Below are positions 1 through 9,166 of a stretch of DNA of 64,000 bases, in pieces (positions within the stretch are counted from its first letter, which is position 1; each line of letters starts with the position of its first letter). Made by a program: the position numbers and the translations under genes. Below the pieces are notes generated by a model that was given only the letters and a program-made list of their open reading frames with translations, did no database searches and was not told the DNA's origin. This DNA is from an uncultured Kiloniellaceae bacterium (GTDB lineage Bacteria > Pseudomonadota > Alphaproteobacteria > Kiloniellales > Kiloniellaceae): positions 372,001 through 436,000 of the forward strand of contig CANLSF010000001.1 of the NCBI GenBank assembly GCA_947493695.1, written 5' to 3'.

Positions 1-35
1 ATACACCGCCTGCAGCCTCTTCGAACATCAGCTAA

Positions 36-989
36 CTATTTGGAAATCCAGTCACTCCAGCGGTCCTTGTTGGCGTCCATCCACTCCTTGACCACGCCAT
101 CCAGGTCCTTGCCGTCCAGATCGACCTTGGTCACCATGGCGCCCATTTCATCGTTCTCCACATGGAACGCCTTGATCGCCTTGTGCGCGCCGGGCCATTT
201 GTCCTTCACGCCGGACCAGGAAACCTTCCAGATCGGCCCGCGCGGCTTCCCGCAATCGTACGCCATATCGGGATTTATCCCCGCGGATGGGTCCTGGTAG
301 CATTCCTTGGAATACTCAGGAAATTCAACCCACTCGCCGTCGAATTTGAAGGGTGCCCAGTGTGGGGCATAAACCCAGAGCACGATTGGCGCCTTACGCT
401 GATAGGCCGATTGCAGCTCTGCAAACAAGGCCGCATCGGTCCCGGCGTGGATCACCTCGAAATCCATCTCCAGGGCCTCGACCCGCTCATCATCAAAGCC
501 GCCCCAGGTGACCGGAGCCCCCAGATAACGGCCATTCGGCGCGGTTTCAGGGGTAGCAAACTCCTCGGCGCAATCGTTCAGCGCCTTCCAGTCCGGCAGG
601 CCGGGACAGACCTCTTTCATGTAGGCAGGATACCACCACTCCTCGACCGCGAGCATGCCGGTCTCGCCGAGGTTCTCGACGGATCCGGTCGCGACCGCCT
701 CATCCATGGCTTCGCGGCCTGTGGTTTCCCAGATCTCCATGGCGACATGCAGGTCACCGGTCTTCAGGCCCGCGAACTGCGCGATGTAGTCCGCCGTAAC
801 ATATTCAACGTTGTAACCGCCCTCTTTGAGCACTTCGCCCATGATCTTGGTGGTCAGCAATTGACCAGTCCAGTCATGCAGGGTCAGTTTGATCGGATCC
901 TGGTTTTCCGCGGCATTGGCCGTGAGCGTAAGCGGTCCGAGATAGACGGCAGCCGAAAGGGCCGCAATCAGCGATAGGCTTTTTTTCAT
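36..989 (-). CDS. Glycine betaine/proline-type ABC transporter substrate-binding protein (ProX/OpuAC family)
   Basis: Periplasmic binding protein of 317 residues. The N-terminus has two lysines, a hydrophobic stretch and an ANA-A type signal cleavage site near residue 26. The mature protein carries many tryptophans (for example GGFDDERVEALEM and WVYAPHWAPF regions), as expected for the aromatic cage that binds quaternary ammonium compounds in OpuAC proteins. A GGGGAG ribosome site precedes the ATG. No permease or ATPase gene lies beside it in the window; they may lie beyond the left edge or the protein may be an orphan. It is divergent from the DeoR-type regulator at 1244, which may control it. 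The exact ligand (betaine, choline, proline betaine) cannot be told from sequence. Confidence 0.85.
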   Translation of the reverse strand: MKKSLSLIAALSAAVYLGPLTLTANAAENQDPIKLTLHDWTGQLLTTKIMGEVLKEGGYNVEYVTADYIAQFAGLKTGDLHVAMEIWETTGREAMDEAVATGSVENLGETGMLAVEEWWYPAYMKEVCPGLPDWKALNDCAEEFATPETAPNGRYLGAPVTWGGFDDERVEALEMDFEVIHAGTDAALFAELQSAYQRKAPIVLWVYAPHWAPFKFDGEWVEFPEYSKECYQDPSAGINPDMAYDCGKPRGPIWKVSWSGVKDKWPGAHKAIKAFHVENDEMGAMVTKVDLDGKDLDGVVKEWMDANKDRWSDWISK

Positions 990-1162
990 CTTTGGAACTC
1001 CCCGTTCTTTTTAACGCGTTTCGTGCTGCCTTTTCCGCAGCGCCCGTCCCTTCCATCGGCCTCATCACTTATCGACTTCAGCATTGGCGGAGCCAATCAG
1101 ACGGATACAACTTCCCCTTCATCATCCATCATTTCTCGGCAGAATCCACATATATCCGCAAA

Positions 1163-1198
1163 TTTTGTTGACTTTTGTGGTTTATCTGAGAGTTTTGC
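1163..1198. promoter_or_regulatory. Candidate promoter and phased TTTTGT repeats for the DeoR-type regulator
   Basis: TTTTGT occurs at 1163-1168 and 1173-1178, and TTTTGC at 1193-1198, so the repeats are spaced by one and two helical turns. A TTGACT hexamer (1168-1173) sits 17 bases from a weak AGTTTT -10. DeoR-family proteins often bind short direct repeats near their own promoter, so autoregulation or control of the divergent binding protein is an inference. Confidence 0.35.
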
Positions 1199-1243
1199 AC
1201 AGTAAGCAGTCATTTTATCACAGCTCTGAGTTCCGGAGGAGAG

Positions 1244-2110
1244 ATGGGCCTCGCGCAATCCGAGCCACGCTCAAAGACCACGACCGAAAGCTCACCGGAA
1301 AAGCGCCCGGAAGCCCGCGCAGAGTCACGACGCGCAACCCAGCGCGAAAACGAAATTCTTCAGGAACTACGGCGTTCAGGAGGTTCCAGCAGGATCCAGA
1401 ACCTCGCCGACCGCCTGAAGGTTTCAGAAGAAACCATTCGCCGGAATCTGAAGTCCCTCGCCAGTGACGGCCTTGTGCGCCGGGTACACGGTGGTGCGCA
1501 CCTGCCCGACGCCCGCAGCGAGGCCAGCTTTCAGCAGCGGGTCGATGAGAATCCTGTCGCTAAGCGGCGTATCGCTGAAAAGGTCGCGGAGATCATCGAA
1601 GATGGAGATTCGCTCTTTCTCGACATCGGCTCGACCACCTCCTACATCGCCCAGGCGTTACAGCATCGCCGGGACCTTTTTGTTGTGACCAACTCCGTCT
1701 CGGTCGCCCACACCCTGGCCGCACGCAACGGCAACCGGGTCTTTATGGCCGGTGGCGAGCTGCGCGCCCACGACGGCGGCGCTTTCGGCGTGGAAGCCAT
1801 TGAATTCGTGCGCCGCTTTCAGGTGGAGTACGCGGTTCTCTCGGCGGCAGCCATCAATGCCGCCAGCGGCTTCATGCTGTTCGACCTGCAGGAAGCCGAG
1901 TTCTCCCGCGAGATCATGCGCCGCGCCAAGACGAGCATCGTTGCCGCCGACAGCTCGAAGTTCGACCACCGCGCCCCCATATCCGTCGACGCACCATCGC
2001 TGGTGGATCTGCTGGTGACCGACAGTGCACCGCCCGAGGATCTGAAGGCGGCGTTGACCGCCTGGTCGGTTGATGTGGTCCTGGCCGATGAGGAGAACGG
2101 CGCGCGTTAG
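1244..2110 (+). CDS. DeoR/GlpR-family transcriptional regulator
   Basis: 288 residues. An N-terminal winged helix (about residues 33-90) contains the family pattern RENEILQELRRSG, then LADRLKVSEETIRRNLKSL and the VRRVHGGA wing. The C-terminal half is a DeoRC sugar-phosphate-sensor domain with the DIGSTTSYIA phosphate-binding loop and TNSVSVAHTLA. The first about 30 residues are charged and may be disordered. The ATG follows GGAGGAG closely, which supports this start. The gene ends convergently with the SDR gene, the two stop codons overlapping at 2107-2110. Likely effector: a phosphorylated metabolite. The target genes are unknown; the divergent binding-protein gene is the nearest candidate. 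Confidence 0.88.
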   Translation: MGLAQSEPRSKTTTESSPEKRPEARAESRRATQRENEILQELRRSGGSSRIQNLADRLKVSEETIRRNLKSLASDGLVRRVHGGAHLPDARSEASFQQRVDENPVAKRRIAEKVAEIIEDGDSLFLDIGSTTSYIAQALQHRRDLFVVTNSVSVAHTLAARNGNRVFMAGGELRAHDGGAFGVEAIEFVRRFQVEYAVLSAAAINAASGFMLFDLQEAEFSREIMRRAKTSIVAADSSKFDHRAPISVDAPSLVDLLVTDSAPPEDLKAALTAWSVDVVLADEENGAR

Positions 2111-2907
2111 GCCTCGGAGCCCTTAACCGGCACCACGTAGTTCAATCCCATACGACCGCCATCGGGATAAACCGTCTGCCCGGTCATATAGCTCGAATAG
2201 TGCGACGCCAGAAAGACCGCCACCTTGGCGATTTCGTCAGGCTCGCCGGGTCGTTCCATCGGTGTGCGCGACAGCACGGCATGCATCTTTGCCGGATCGT
2301 CGGCAACAGTCTGGAACATCTCGGTATTGATCGAGCCGGGCCCGATCGCGTTGACCCGCACGGCTTCCGGCGCCATGCGGATCCCCAGGCACTTGGTCCA
2401 CTGATTGACCCCGCCCTTTGCGATGACGTAGGGCGTGATCGCCGGGATTGCGACCACGGCGTTGAGCGACGACATGTTGATAATAGTTCCCCGGCTGCCG
2501 TCCGCATCCGGCTGTTGATCCCGCATCGCACGGGCCGCCGATTGTCCGGTCAGAAACACACCCTTCAGATTAACGGCAATTACCTTGTCAAAGTCCGCCT
2601 CCTCCAACTCCAGAATGTCCGAGGTATGCACGATACCAGCATTGGCGATCACGCAATCGACTCGTCCATAGGTTTGCTGCGCAAACTTGATCAGCGCATC
2701 GACCTGCGCCTTATCCGTCACGTCGCAGGCGCGATAACGCACATCGCCGCCGGATTCGTTCAAGCGCTTTGCCGCCGCCTCCCCTGCGTCGTCCATCACG
2801 TCCGCGAGCACGACCTTGGCGCCCTCCTTGACGAAGCGTTCCGCACAAGCCAATCCGATGCCGCGCGCGGCGCCTGTGATAATGGCGATTTTTCCTTCGA
2901 GCATCAT
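2107..2907 (-). CDS. SDR-family NAD(P)-dependent oxidoreductase
   Basis: 266-residue classical short-chain dehydrogenase. It shows the cofactor motif TGAARGIG (11-18), NAG (89-91), catalytic Ser147, Tyr160 and Lys164, and a typical C-terminal PDGGR region. It follows the hydantoinase-type genes hyuA-hyuB on the same strand after a 43-base gap and is probably co-transcribed with them. It may oxidise or reduce a hydroxyl intermediate released after ring opening; the substrate is not predictable. Two adjacent ATG codons (2907 and 2904) could both start it. Confidence 0.85.
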   Translation of the reverse strand: MMLEGKIAIITGAARGIGLACAERFVKEGAKVVLADVMDDAGEAAAKRLNESGGDVRYRACDVTDKAQVDALIKFAQQTYGRVDCVIANAGIVHTSDILELEEADFDKVIAVNLKGVFLTGQSAARAMRDQQPDADGSRGTIINMSSLNAVVAIPAITPYVIAKGGVNQWTKCLGIRMAPEAVRVNAIGPGSINTEMFQTVADDPAKMHAVLSRTPMERPGEPDEIAKVAVFLASHYSSYMTGQTVYPDGGRMGLNYVVPVKGSEA

Positions 2908-2950
2908 AACTCAGACATCCTTGTTTCACGTCCTGTTCCATCAACAGGTA

Positions 2951-4594
2951 TCATTCTTCCGGTTGCGCCCCAAAGACGTATCCATTCTCAAGATCGTATT
3001 GGCGGGACTTTGCATCGCGCTCCGATACTGCGCCATAGCCGCCACCGCCCGGCAATTCGAGGACCAGCTTTCGACCGGCCGGGACGAACTGGCGGCCCTT
3101 GGTCTTGAGGACAGTCCCGTCCTCCAGCTTCACGCTGCCGGCAGCCCCGTTCCCGCCACCCTCGCGGCCACGTGCCGGATTCGCGACCCGGTCGAACATG
3201 GCACTGAAATCGAACTCGTGACCGGGTGTTGCGCTGATTTCGATCACCTGCCCCAGGCCGCCACGGTACTTGCCTGCGCCCCCCGAACCGGGGCGCAATT
3301 CCTTACGCCAGATCACAATCGGCCCGACATGCTCGGTGGCTTCGATCGGCATGGTGTGCACGCCGCTGGGAAAGGCCGTGGCGCTCAAGCCGTCAAGACC
3401 TGGCCGTGCGCCGCTGCCGCCACTGTTGAACATCAGGATCTCGGCCTTCTGATCGCCTTTAGGTCCATCGGGATCGGAGTTAGGGCGAGCGCTGATGTGG
3501 ATGTTCCAGAGCGCGCTAGCCCCTTCAGCAGGCAGGCGGTCGGGTAAAAGCTTGTGCAATGCACCCATAACCAGATCCGGGATAAAGTGGCCTGTGACGT
3601 GACGTACCGATACGGGCGCGGGGTGAACTGCGTTGAGAATACAGCCGACTGGCGCCTTCACCGTAAAGGGCGCGAGCGAGGCCGCGTTGTTGGGAATCTC
3701 AGGCGCAACGGCGCATTTGAGGCCATAACCGGCATAGGCCTTGGTGTAGACCAGCGGCACGTTGATCCCGCGTGCGATCGCAGGTGAGGTGCCATCGAAA
3801 TCGGCAAGGATTCCCGTCTCGCTGATGTCCAGCTTCACTGCCAGCCTGATCGACTCGTCATAGCCGTCAACCGTCATCTCGTTTTCACAGGTGCCCTGGG
3901 GCAGTGCAGCCACCAGTGCAAGGGTGGCGCGACGGCTGTGATCGAAAATGAAATCGGCAAGCGCTTCGAGATTATCCAGTCCGAACTCATCCATCATATC
4001 GACCAACCGCTTGTGACCGGTCTCGTTGCAGGTCGCGAGGGAATAGAGGTCACCGACCACCTGATCGGCCTCGCGCACATTGTTGCGAACGATCTTGATC
4101 AGATCTCGATTGACCTCGCCCCGCAGCGCGAACTTCATGATCGGAATCAGCAGGCCTTCTTCGTAGACCTCCCGTCCGTCAGCACCGAAACCCCGCCCGC
4201 CAACATCCACCACATGGGCTGTACTGGCGAAATAGCCGACCAGCTTACCCCGGTAAAAAGACGGACTGACCATGGTGATGTCGTGCAGATGACCGGTGCC
4301 TTTCCAAGGGTCGTTGGTGATGTAGACATCGCCTTCGAAGATCTGATCCTCGCCGATTTCCCGAATGAAGTGCCCGACCGCCTCGGCCATGGCGTTGACG
4401 TGCCCGGGTGTCCCGGTGACCGCCTGCGCCATCATGGCCCCCGCGACATCGAAGACCCCGGCGGAGAGATCTCCGGCCTCCCGAACGGACGTGGAAAAAG
4501 CCGTCCGGATCAGCGCCTGTGCCTGTTCCTCGACCACCGAGATCAGACGGTTCCACATCACCTGATTCGAAACAGACTGGGTTCCTGAATTCAT
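2951..4594 (-). CDS. hyuB: Hydantoinase B/oxoprolinase family protein
   Basis: 547 residues from the ATG at 4594, which overlaps the hyuA stop as ATGA; an in-frame GTG one codon upstream is less likely. HyuB-family subunits pair with HyuA to hydrolyse cyclic amides such as N-methylhydantoin or 5-oxoproline with ATP. Family features visible: the EQAQALIRTAFSTSVREAGD region near residue 24, DVAGAMMAQA, the ITNDPWKGTGHLHD segment and the glycine-rich C-terminal LPGGGGYG. Length is normal for the separate B subunit. Its location downstream of a Liv-type transporter suggests the substrate is imported by it. Acetone carboxylase-like relatives exist, but a third subunit is absent. Confidence 0.88.
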   Translation of the reverse strand: MNSGTQSVSNQVMWNRLISVVEEQAQALIRTAFSTSVREAGDLSAGVFDVAGAMMAQAVTGTPGHVNAMAEAVGHFIREIGEDQIFEGDVYITNDPWKGTGHLHDITMVSPSFYRGKLVGYFASTAHVVDVGGRGFGADGREVYEEGLLIPIMKFALRGEVNRDLIKIVRNNVREADQVVGDLYSLATCNETGHKRLVDMMDEFGLDNLEALADFIFDHSRRATLALVAALPQGTCENEMTVDGYDESIRLAVKLDISETGILADFDGTSPAIARGINVPLVYTKAYAGYGLKCAVAPEIPNNAASLAPFTVKAPVGCILNAVHPAPVSVRHVTGHFIPDLVMGALHKLLPDRLPAEGASALWNIHISARPNSDPDGPKGDQKAEILMFNSGGSGARPGLDGLSATAFPSGVHTMPIEATEHVGPIVIWRKELRPGSGGAGKYRGGLGQVIEISATPGHEFDFSAMFDRVANPARGREGGGNGAAGSVKLEDGTVLKTKGRQFVPAGRKLVLELPGGGGYGAVSERDAKSRQYDLENGYVFGAQPEE

Positions 4595-6699
4595 CACGAC
4601 AGGGCCTCCGTTTGTGGGTTCGATTCCAGGCGTCCCAGCAGCAGACAGCCATCCGGCTGCATGACAGCCTCGAAGCTGGCGGGAACGATGATTGACGTCT
4701 CACTCTCGACAATAACCGCTGGTCCAGCGACCGCCACGCCAGCGTTCAGCGCAGTTCGCTCGACCACTGCGGCTTCGTCGAACTTCTGTCCAATCGGATC
4801 GTAAATCGGACGTTTCACATCCGACACAGCCTCGTTATCTGCCGAGACAGTCTCGATCTGGGCGACCGGCGGGACAGGCGTACTGACGCGCGCCGACCAA
4901 CTGGTCACTTCAATATCCAGACCCTCGACCGTACGTCCGAACAAGGCTCGATAAGCTGTTTCGAAACGTGCCATGATGGCGCTCCTATCGGAGGCTTCGT
5001 AGTCCGCCTCCGATAGCACAACCGGAATCTCCCAACCCTGCCCGACGAAACGCATGTAAGCCTTGCATTCATAGGTCAGGGGCGAAGTGGTATCACAGGA
5101 CCGGACAAAGGCTTCTGCCTCCTGTGCCAGCTCCTTGAGCACATTCTGCACCGCCCCCGGATCATAGGCCGACAGGCGCATATAGGTGCTGCGGGTCGCT
5201 TCGAAACTAAAGGCCGCCCGCAGGAAACCGATGGCCGACCCCACACCGGCACCGGGCGGCACCAGGAGGCGTTCGATCCCGAGTTTCTCACAGAGGCGGC
5301 CTGCGTGAAGCGGCGCAGCGCCGCCGAAAGCAATCATGGTGAAGCCGGAGAGATCCTCACCGTTTTCCACGGCGTGAACCCGGGTTGCATTGGCCATATT
5401 TTCATCCACCACCTCGGAAATTCCGAAGGCGGCGGTGGTCTGATCAAGACCGAGCGCGGTTCCCACGTGCTGCTCGACAGCGGAAGCCGAGCGTTCGCTC
5501 GAGAGTTTGATCGATCCACCGGCAAAATTGTCGGGATCGAGACGCCCCAGAAGAAGATCGGCATCTGTCACGGCAGGACGCTCGCCACCCTGCTGATAGC
5601 AGGCCGGGCCCGGCTGCGAGCCTGCACTTTCTGGTCCGACCCGGATCTGCTGCAGGCTGTCGATATGCGCCAGGGAACCGCCACCGGCACCTATCTCGAC
5701 CATTTCGATCACCGGAATGGAAATCGGCATGCCGCTGCCCTTTTTGAAGCGATAGGTCCGCGCAACCTCGAAGGTCGTCGATGTTTTTGGGGTTTGATCC
5801 TTGATCAGGCAGATCTTGGCGGTGGTCCCGCCCATATCGAAGGACAGGGCTGCATCAATCCCGTAGCGCGCTGCAATGTGCGCCGCGAAGATCGCACCGC
5901 CCGCGGGACCAGATTCGACCAGCCGAACCGGGAATTCCGACGCACTCTCGAGCGAGATGATTCCGCCGCCGGAGTGCATCATGAAAACCGGACAGTTTGC
6001 CCCCATGTCATTCAAACGCGAAACCAGTCGATCGAGGTAGGACTTCATCAGCGGCTTGACGTAGGCATTGGCACAGACGGTGTTGAAGCGCTCGAACTCG
6101 CGCATCTGCGGCGAGACTTCGGAAGAAATCGAAACCGAAAGTTCCGGCATCCGGGCCAGCAGGATCCCCCGCACCAGCTCCTCGTGACGCGGGTTCATGT
6201 AGGAATGGATCAGGCCGACAGCGACACTGTCATAGCCACGCTGTTCGATCTGCTCCGCGAGGGCCTCCACCTCCGCCGGATCCAGGGACTTCAACACCTG
6301 CCCGTTTGCTCCGATGCGTTCGGCCAGGGTGTGACGATGCGCCCGCGATATCAGTGGTTTGGGCAGTACCAGATTCAAATCGTATTGCTCGAAACGGCTC
6401 TCACTGCGCATCTCGATAACATCGCGAAAGCCTTGAGTCGTAATCAGCGCCGTATTGGCGCCACGGCGCTCGATCAGTGCATTGGTCGCCAGGGTGGTCC
6501 CGTGAATGATGACCGAAATATCCTTCGCCGACAGAGACGCCTTGGCGAGGACCTGACCAATGCCGTCCAGGATCGCGTCTTCCGGCGCCGTTGGCGTCGT
6601 GAGTACCTTTGCGGAAAAAGCTTCACCGCCGTATTCAAGCACCACGTCGGTAAAGGTACCGCCGATGTCGACGCCGACCCTGACTGCTGTGTCATTCAT
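4594..6699 (-). CDS. hyuA: Hydantoinase/oxoprolinase family protein, A subunit
   Basis: 701 residues from the ATG at 6699, preceded by GAGAGG; a GTG 24 bases upstream would add eight residues. The N-terminal ASKHA-fold domain has the phosphate loop GVDIGGTFTD (9-18), and the central domain has the SFDMGGTTAK motif. HyuA phosphorylates the amide carbonyl of hydantoins or 5-oxoproline and works with HyuB, whose start overlaps this stop. The pair may act on a lactam, hydantoin or carboxylation substrate. The transporter genes upstream on the same strand, with a terminator-like structure between, suggest a functional link without certain co-transcription. Confidence 0.9.
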   Translation of the reverse strand: MNDTAVRVGVDIGGTFTDVVLEYGGEAFSAKVLTTPTAPEDAILDGIGQVLAKASLSAKDISVIIHGTTLATNALIERRGANTALITTQGFRDVIEMRSESRFEQYDLNLVLPKPLISRAHRHTLAERIGANGQVLKSLDPAEVEALAEQIEQRGYDSVAVGLIHSYMNPRHEELVRGILLARMPELSVSISSEVSPQMREFERFNTVCANAYVKPLMKSYLDRLVSRLNDMGANCPVFMMHSGGGIISLESASEFPVRLVESGPAGGAIFAAHIAARYGIDAALSFDMGGTTAKICLIKDQTPKTSTTFEVARTYRFKKGSGMPISIPVIEMVEIGAGGGSLAHIDSLQQIRVGPESAGSQPGPACYQQGGERPAVTDADLLLGRLDPDNFAGGSIKLSSERSASAVEQHVGTALGLDQTTAAFGISEVVDENMANATRVHAVENGEDLSGFTMIAFGGAAPLHAGRLCEKLGIERLLVPPGAGVGSAIGFLRAAFSFEATRSTYMRLSAYDPGAVQNVLKELAQEAEAFVRSCDTTSPLTYECKAYMRFVGQGWEIPVVLSEADYEASDRSAIMARFETAYRALFGRTVEGLDIEVTSWSARVSTPVPPVAQIETVSADNEAVSDVKRPIYDPIGQKFDEAAVVERTALNAGVAVAGPAVIVESETSIIVPASFEAVMQPDGCLLLGRLESNPQTEALS

Positions 6700-6734
6700 G
6701 GATGTATGAGCCTCTCGACGCACTCTTACTGCCG

Positions 6735-6799
6735 AAAAATCAACTGGCGGCCCCCGACCTTCGGGGAAAGTCTCCCGAAGAGCAGCAAGGAACCGCCAG
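6735..6799 (-). terminator. Candidate terminator after the Liv-type binding protein gene
   Basis: Read on the minus strand, CTGGCGG (6799-6793) pairs with CCGCCAG (6750-6744), enclosing a smaller TCGGGAG/CTTTCCCCGA hairpin, and is followed by TTGATTTTT. This would separate the binding-protein gene from hyuA, or attenuate between them. A further GCCCGG/CCGGGC hairpin lies between it and the binding-protein stop codon. Confidence 0.5.
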
Positions 6800-6845
6800 T
6801 GATTTTAACACGATGCCCGGCACTAAAACCGGGCAGCTAAGCGTC

Positions 6846-8054
6846 TTACTTCAGCAGGGTGATGGCCCATTTGTCGTCGTCACCGACAACATTGACGCTG
6901 TAGACGCCAACGACATCGCCGTTGCCATCGAAGTCAACCTGACCCGAAGCGCCTTCGTAGTTGATGTCCTTGCCGGCGGCGATCAGCTCTTTGGCTTTCT
7001 TCCACTCGCCCGGACGGATTACCTCACCCGGTGCATTGGCGACTTCACGCAGCGCAGCACCGATTTTACTGCGATCCGCGCTGCCGGCTTTCTCGATTGC
7101 AAGCGCAACCAGGAAAGAAGCGTCGTAGCCATGGGCAGCGTAAGGTGCCTTAGGGTCTTTGCCCGTCGCGCTGAAGGCGGCCTCAAAAGCCTGATAGGAG
7201 GAATCCGCATAGTCCGATGCGGACTGGGTGATCGAGATCCGGTCCCGCAGATTATCAGCACCGATCTGCTCAATCACCGAGGTGTCGAACATACCGTCAG
7301 CCGCGAAAAACTTGTCGAACAAACCGTTTTCCAGGCTGTTGCGAATGATGGCGATACCACTGCTGCCGTAGTAGGCAAAGATCGCGATGCCCTCTGCACC
7401 GCCGCTCGCAAGCGTGGAAAGCTCCGAACGATAGGACGCCTTATTGGGCTCATGGGCCTGATTGGCCGTGATCGTGCCGCCCATGCCCGCGAACTCTTTC
7501 TCGAACACCGTGGCGATACCGGCGTTGTAGTCGTCGTTCGAGTAGGTCATCGCAAGTTTCCGGACACCGGAATCATAAGCCAGCTTGGCAAGCGCTGCAC
7601 CCTGATAGGCATCGGATGGCGCCACCCGGAAGACCAAATCGTTGTCTTTCAGTTCGCTGATCGACGGCGCAGTGGCTGAATCCGATACGGCAACAACACC
7701 TGCTGGAATCGTCACGGATTGAACCATGCCGTTCGTGGCACCGGAGCAGCTCGCACCAACAACCGCAACCACCTGCTCGACATTGACGACCTTACCGCCG
7801 GCATCAACGCCGGCCTTCGGGTCACAAGCCGAATCCGACAGGACCATCTTGAGCGTATCGCCCTTAAGCAGCCCGCCCTGATCATTCACGTGCTGCGCGG
7901 CCAGATTACGACCGGCAATGATCGGATCGACCAGCTCGGCAATCGGGCCGGTCACACCGGCGACAGAGCCAACCTTGATTTCGGCTGCGCTGGCGGCTGA
8001 CGCGCCCAACGCCAGAGCCGAAGCGGCAAGTATGAATTTTCCCATATATCGCAT
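6846..8054 (-). CDS. Liv-type ABC transporter substrate-binding protein
   Basis: 402-residue periplasmic protein of the Leu/Ile/Val-binding (PBP type I) class. A signal peptide ends at ASA-AEIKVG near residue 23. Family landmarks are the VTGPIAELV start, VVAVVGASCSGATNG and the VFRVAPSDAYQGAALAKLA hinge segment. SD GAGGAG precedes the ATG; a second ATG three codons in is also possible. It lies downstream of livGFHM on the same strand after a 136-base gap. That gap holds TTGACA on the minus strand (8142-8137), so this gene probably has its own promoter to allow higher expression. Members of the class bind amino acids, amides, aromatic acids or urea; a hydantoin-like ligand is only a guess from neighbouring hyuAB. 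Confidence 0.88.
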   Translation of the reverse strand: MRYMGKFILAASALALGASAASAAEIKVGSVAGVTGPIAELVDPIIAGRNLAAQHVNDQGGLLKGDTLKMVLSDSACDPKAGVDAGGKVVNVEQVVAVVGASCSGATNGMVQSVTIPAGVVAVSDSATAPSISELKDNDLVFRVAPSDAYQGAALAKLAYDSGVRKLAMTYSNDDYNAGIATVFEKEFAGMGGTITANQAHEPNKASYRSELSTLASGGAEGIAIFAYYGSSGIAIIRNSLENGLFDKFFAADGMFDTSVIEQIGADNLRDRISITQSASDYADSSYQAFEAAFSATGKDPKAPYAAHGYDASFLVALAIEKAGSADRSKIGAALREVANAPGEVIRPGEWKKAKELIAAGKDINYEGASGQVDFDGNGDVVGVYSVNVVGDDDKWAITLLK

Positions 8055-8190
8055 AACGACGTCACTCCTCTGTACTTATGGTTTTGTTATAGCAGCCGGG
8101 ATTCCCTTAACCGTATGATGACCTCATAAGCTTTTCTGTCAACTCACCCCGACCGCAGTTCCTCGGTCTATTTTAACCGATCTCTTGAAA

Positions 8191-9165
8191 TTATCGACTC
8201 GCGTTGGACTCGGTCACCACCTCACGCCGCTCAGGCTTCGGCCGCACCTCGGGGAAAATCCCTTTCGGGAACTTCTGAAGGAAGATCTGAAGCGCAAGAC
8301 CAATCAGGAAAATCCGGATGTAGGCGGTGCGGATCGCAAGTTCGTCCGGCAGGCGGCTGGTCAGAATCTCCGACGCGGACCAGATCGCCCACATCAGGAA
8401 TGCCCCCAGGATCGCCCCTTTGTTGTTCGCACTGCCGCCCACCACCAGCATCACCCAGACCAGGAAGGTCGAGGTCATGGGGTCTGTGGCGTTCGGCCCG
8501 ATGAACTTGAGATAGTGTGCGATAAAGGCACCCGCCAATGCCATCAGCATGCAGCCGACGACGAAAGCCTCCATGCGGAACTTCTCGATGTCCTTGCCCG
8601 CGGCCATTGCCGACTTCTCGTTTTCCCGGATCGCGGTCATGACCCGCCCCCACGGGGATCGCCGCGCGGTCTCCAGAAGGAAATAGATCGCGACAACAGT
8701 CGCGAGAATCAACCCGAGAAAAGCAAGCTGATTCCAGGGTTCCGGCAAGGATTCGAAAGGCTTCGGAATCATGGAAACGCCACGAGGCCCGTTGGTCGCC
8801 CAGGTTTCGTTCTTCAGGATCAACCGGAAGATCTCGGCGATGCCGATGGTCGCAATGGCAAGATAGTCGGCGCGCAGCTTCAGGCAGACCTTCCCGACCC
8901 CCCAGGCGATGATCCCGCTGACCGCCATGGCCACCGCAAAACTGACGATATACGGCAGTTCGTATCCGCCCAGATGGCGCAGAGAAGGTGCCGTGGTCAG
9001 AAGAGCGCTGACGTAGGCGCCAATGGCGAAGAAGCCTGCGATACCGGCATTGAAAAGACCGGTGAAACCCCACTGAATGTTCAAACCCAGCGCCAGGATT
9101 GCGTAGATACCGCCCATGGTCAGCAGGGAGATAACATAAAGGAAGATACCGTAGAACTGGTCCAT
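8191..9165 (-). CDS. livM: Branched-chain amino acid-type ABC transporter permease (LivM)
   Basis: 324 residues from the ATG at 9165, one base after the livH stop codon; an upstream in-frame start lies inside livH and is unlikely. It is an integral membrane protein with about nine hydrophobic segments. It carries the LivM EAA-like region, seen here as YLAIATIGIAEIFRLIL, and NTNGxxG-type sequence (ATNGPRGVSMIP). The C-terminus ends in a basic tail. It pairs with the LivH-type permease to form the channel of the transporter that also uses the livG and livF ATPases. Confidence 0.9.
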   Translation of the reverse strand: MDQFYGIFLYVISLLTMGGIYAILALGLNIQWGFTGLFNAGIAGFFAIGAYVSALLTTAPSLRHLGGYELPYIVSFAVAMAVSGIIAWGVGKVCLKLRADYLAIATIGIAEIFRLILKNETWATNGPRGVSMIPKPFESLPEPWNQLAFLGLILATVVAIYFLLETARRSPWGRVMTAIRENEKSAMAAGKDIEKFRMEAFVVGCMLMALAGAFIAHYLKFIGPNATDPMTSTFLVWVMLVVGGSANNKGAILGAFLMWAIWSASEILTSRLPDELAIRTAYIRIFLIGLALQIFLQKFPKGIFPEVRPKPERREVVTESNASR

Positions 9166-9166
9166 C

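Noticed and set aside
162-977. Plus-strand frame opposite the ProX-like gene
   Set aside because: Antisense shadow of a well-supported binding protein gene; no ribosome site or domain.
5305-6840. Long open frame on the plus strand opposite hyuA (511 codons)
   Set aside because: It is antisense to a clear hyuA with conserved motifs; its translation has no recognisable domain and reflects GC-rich third-position bias.
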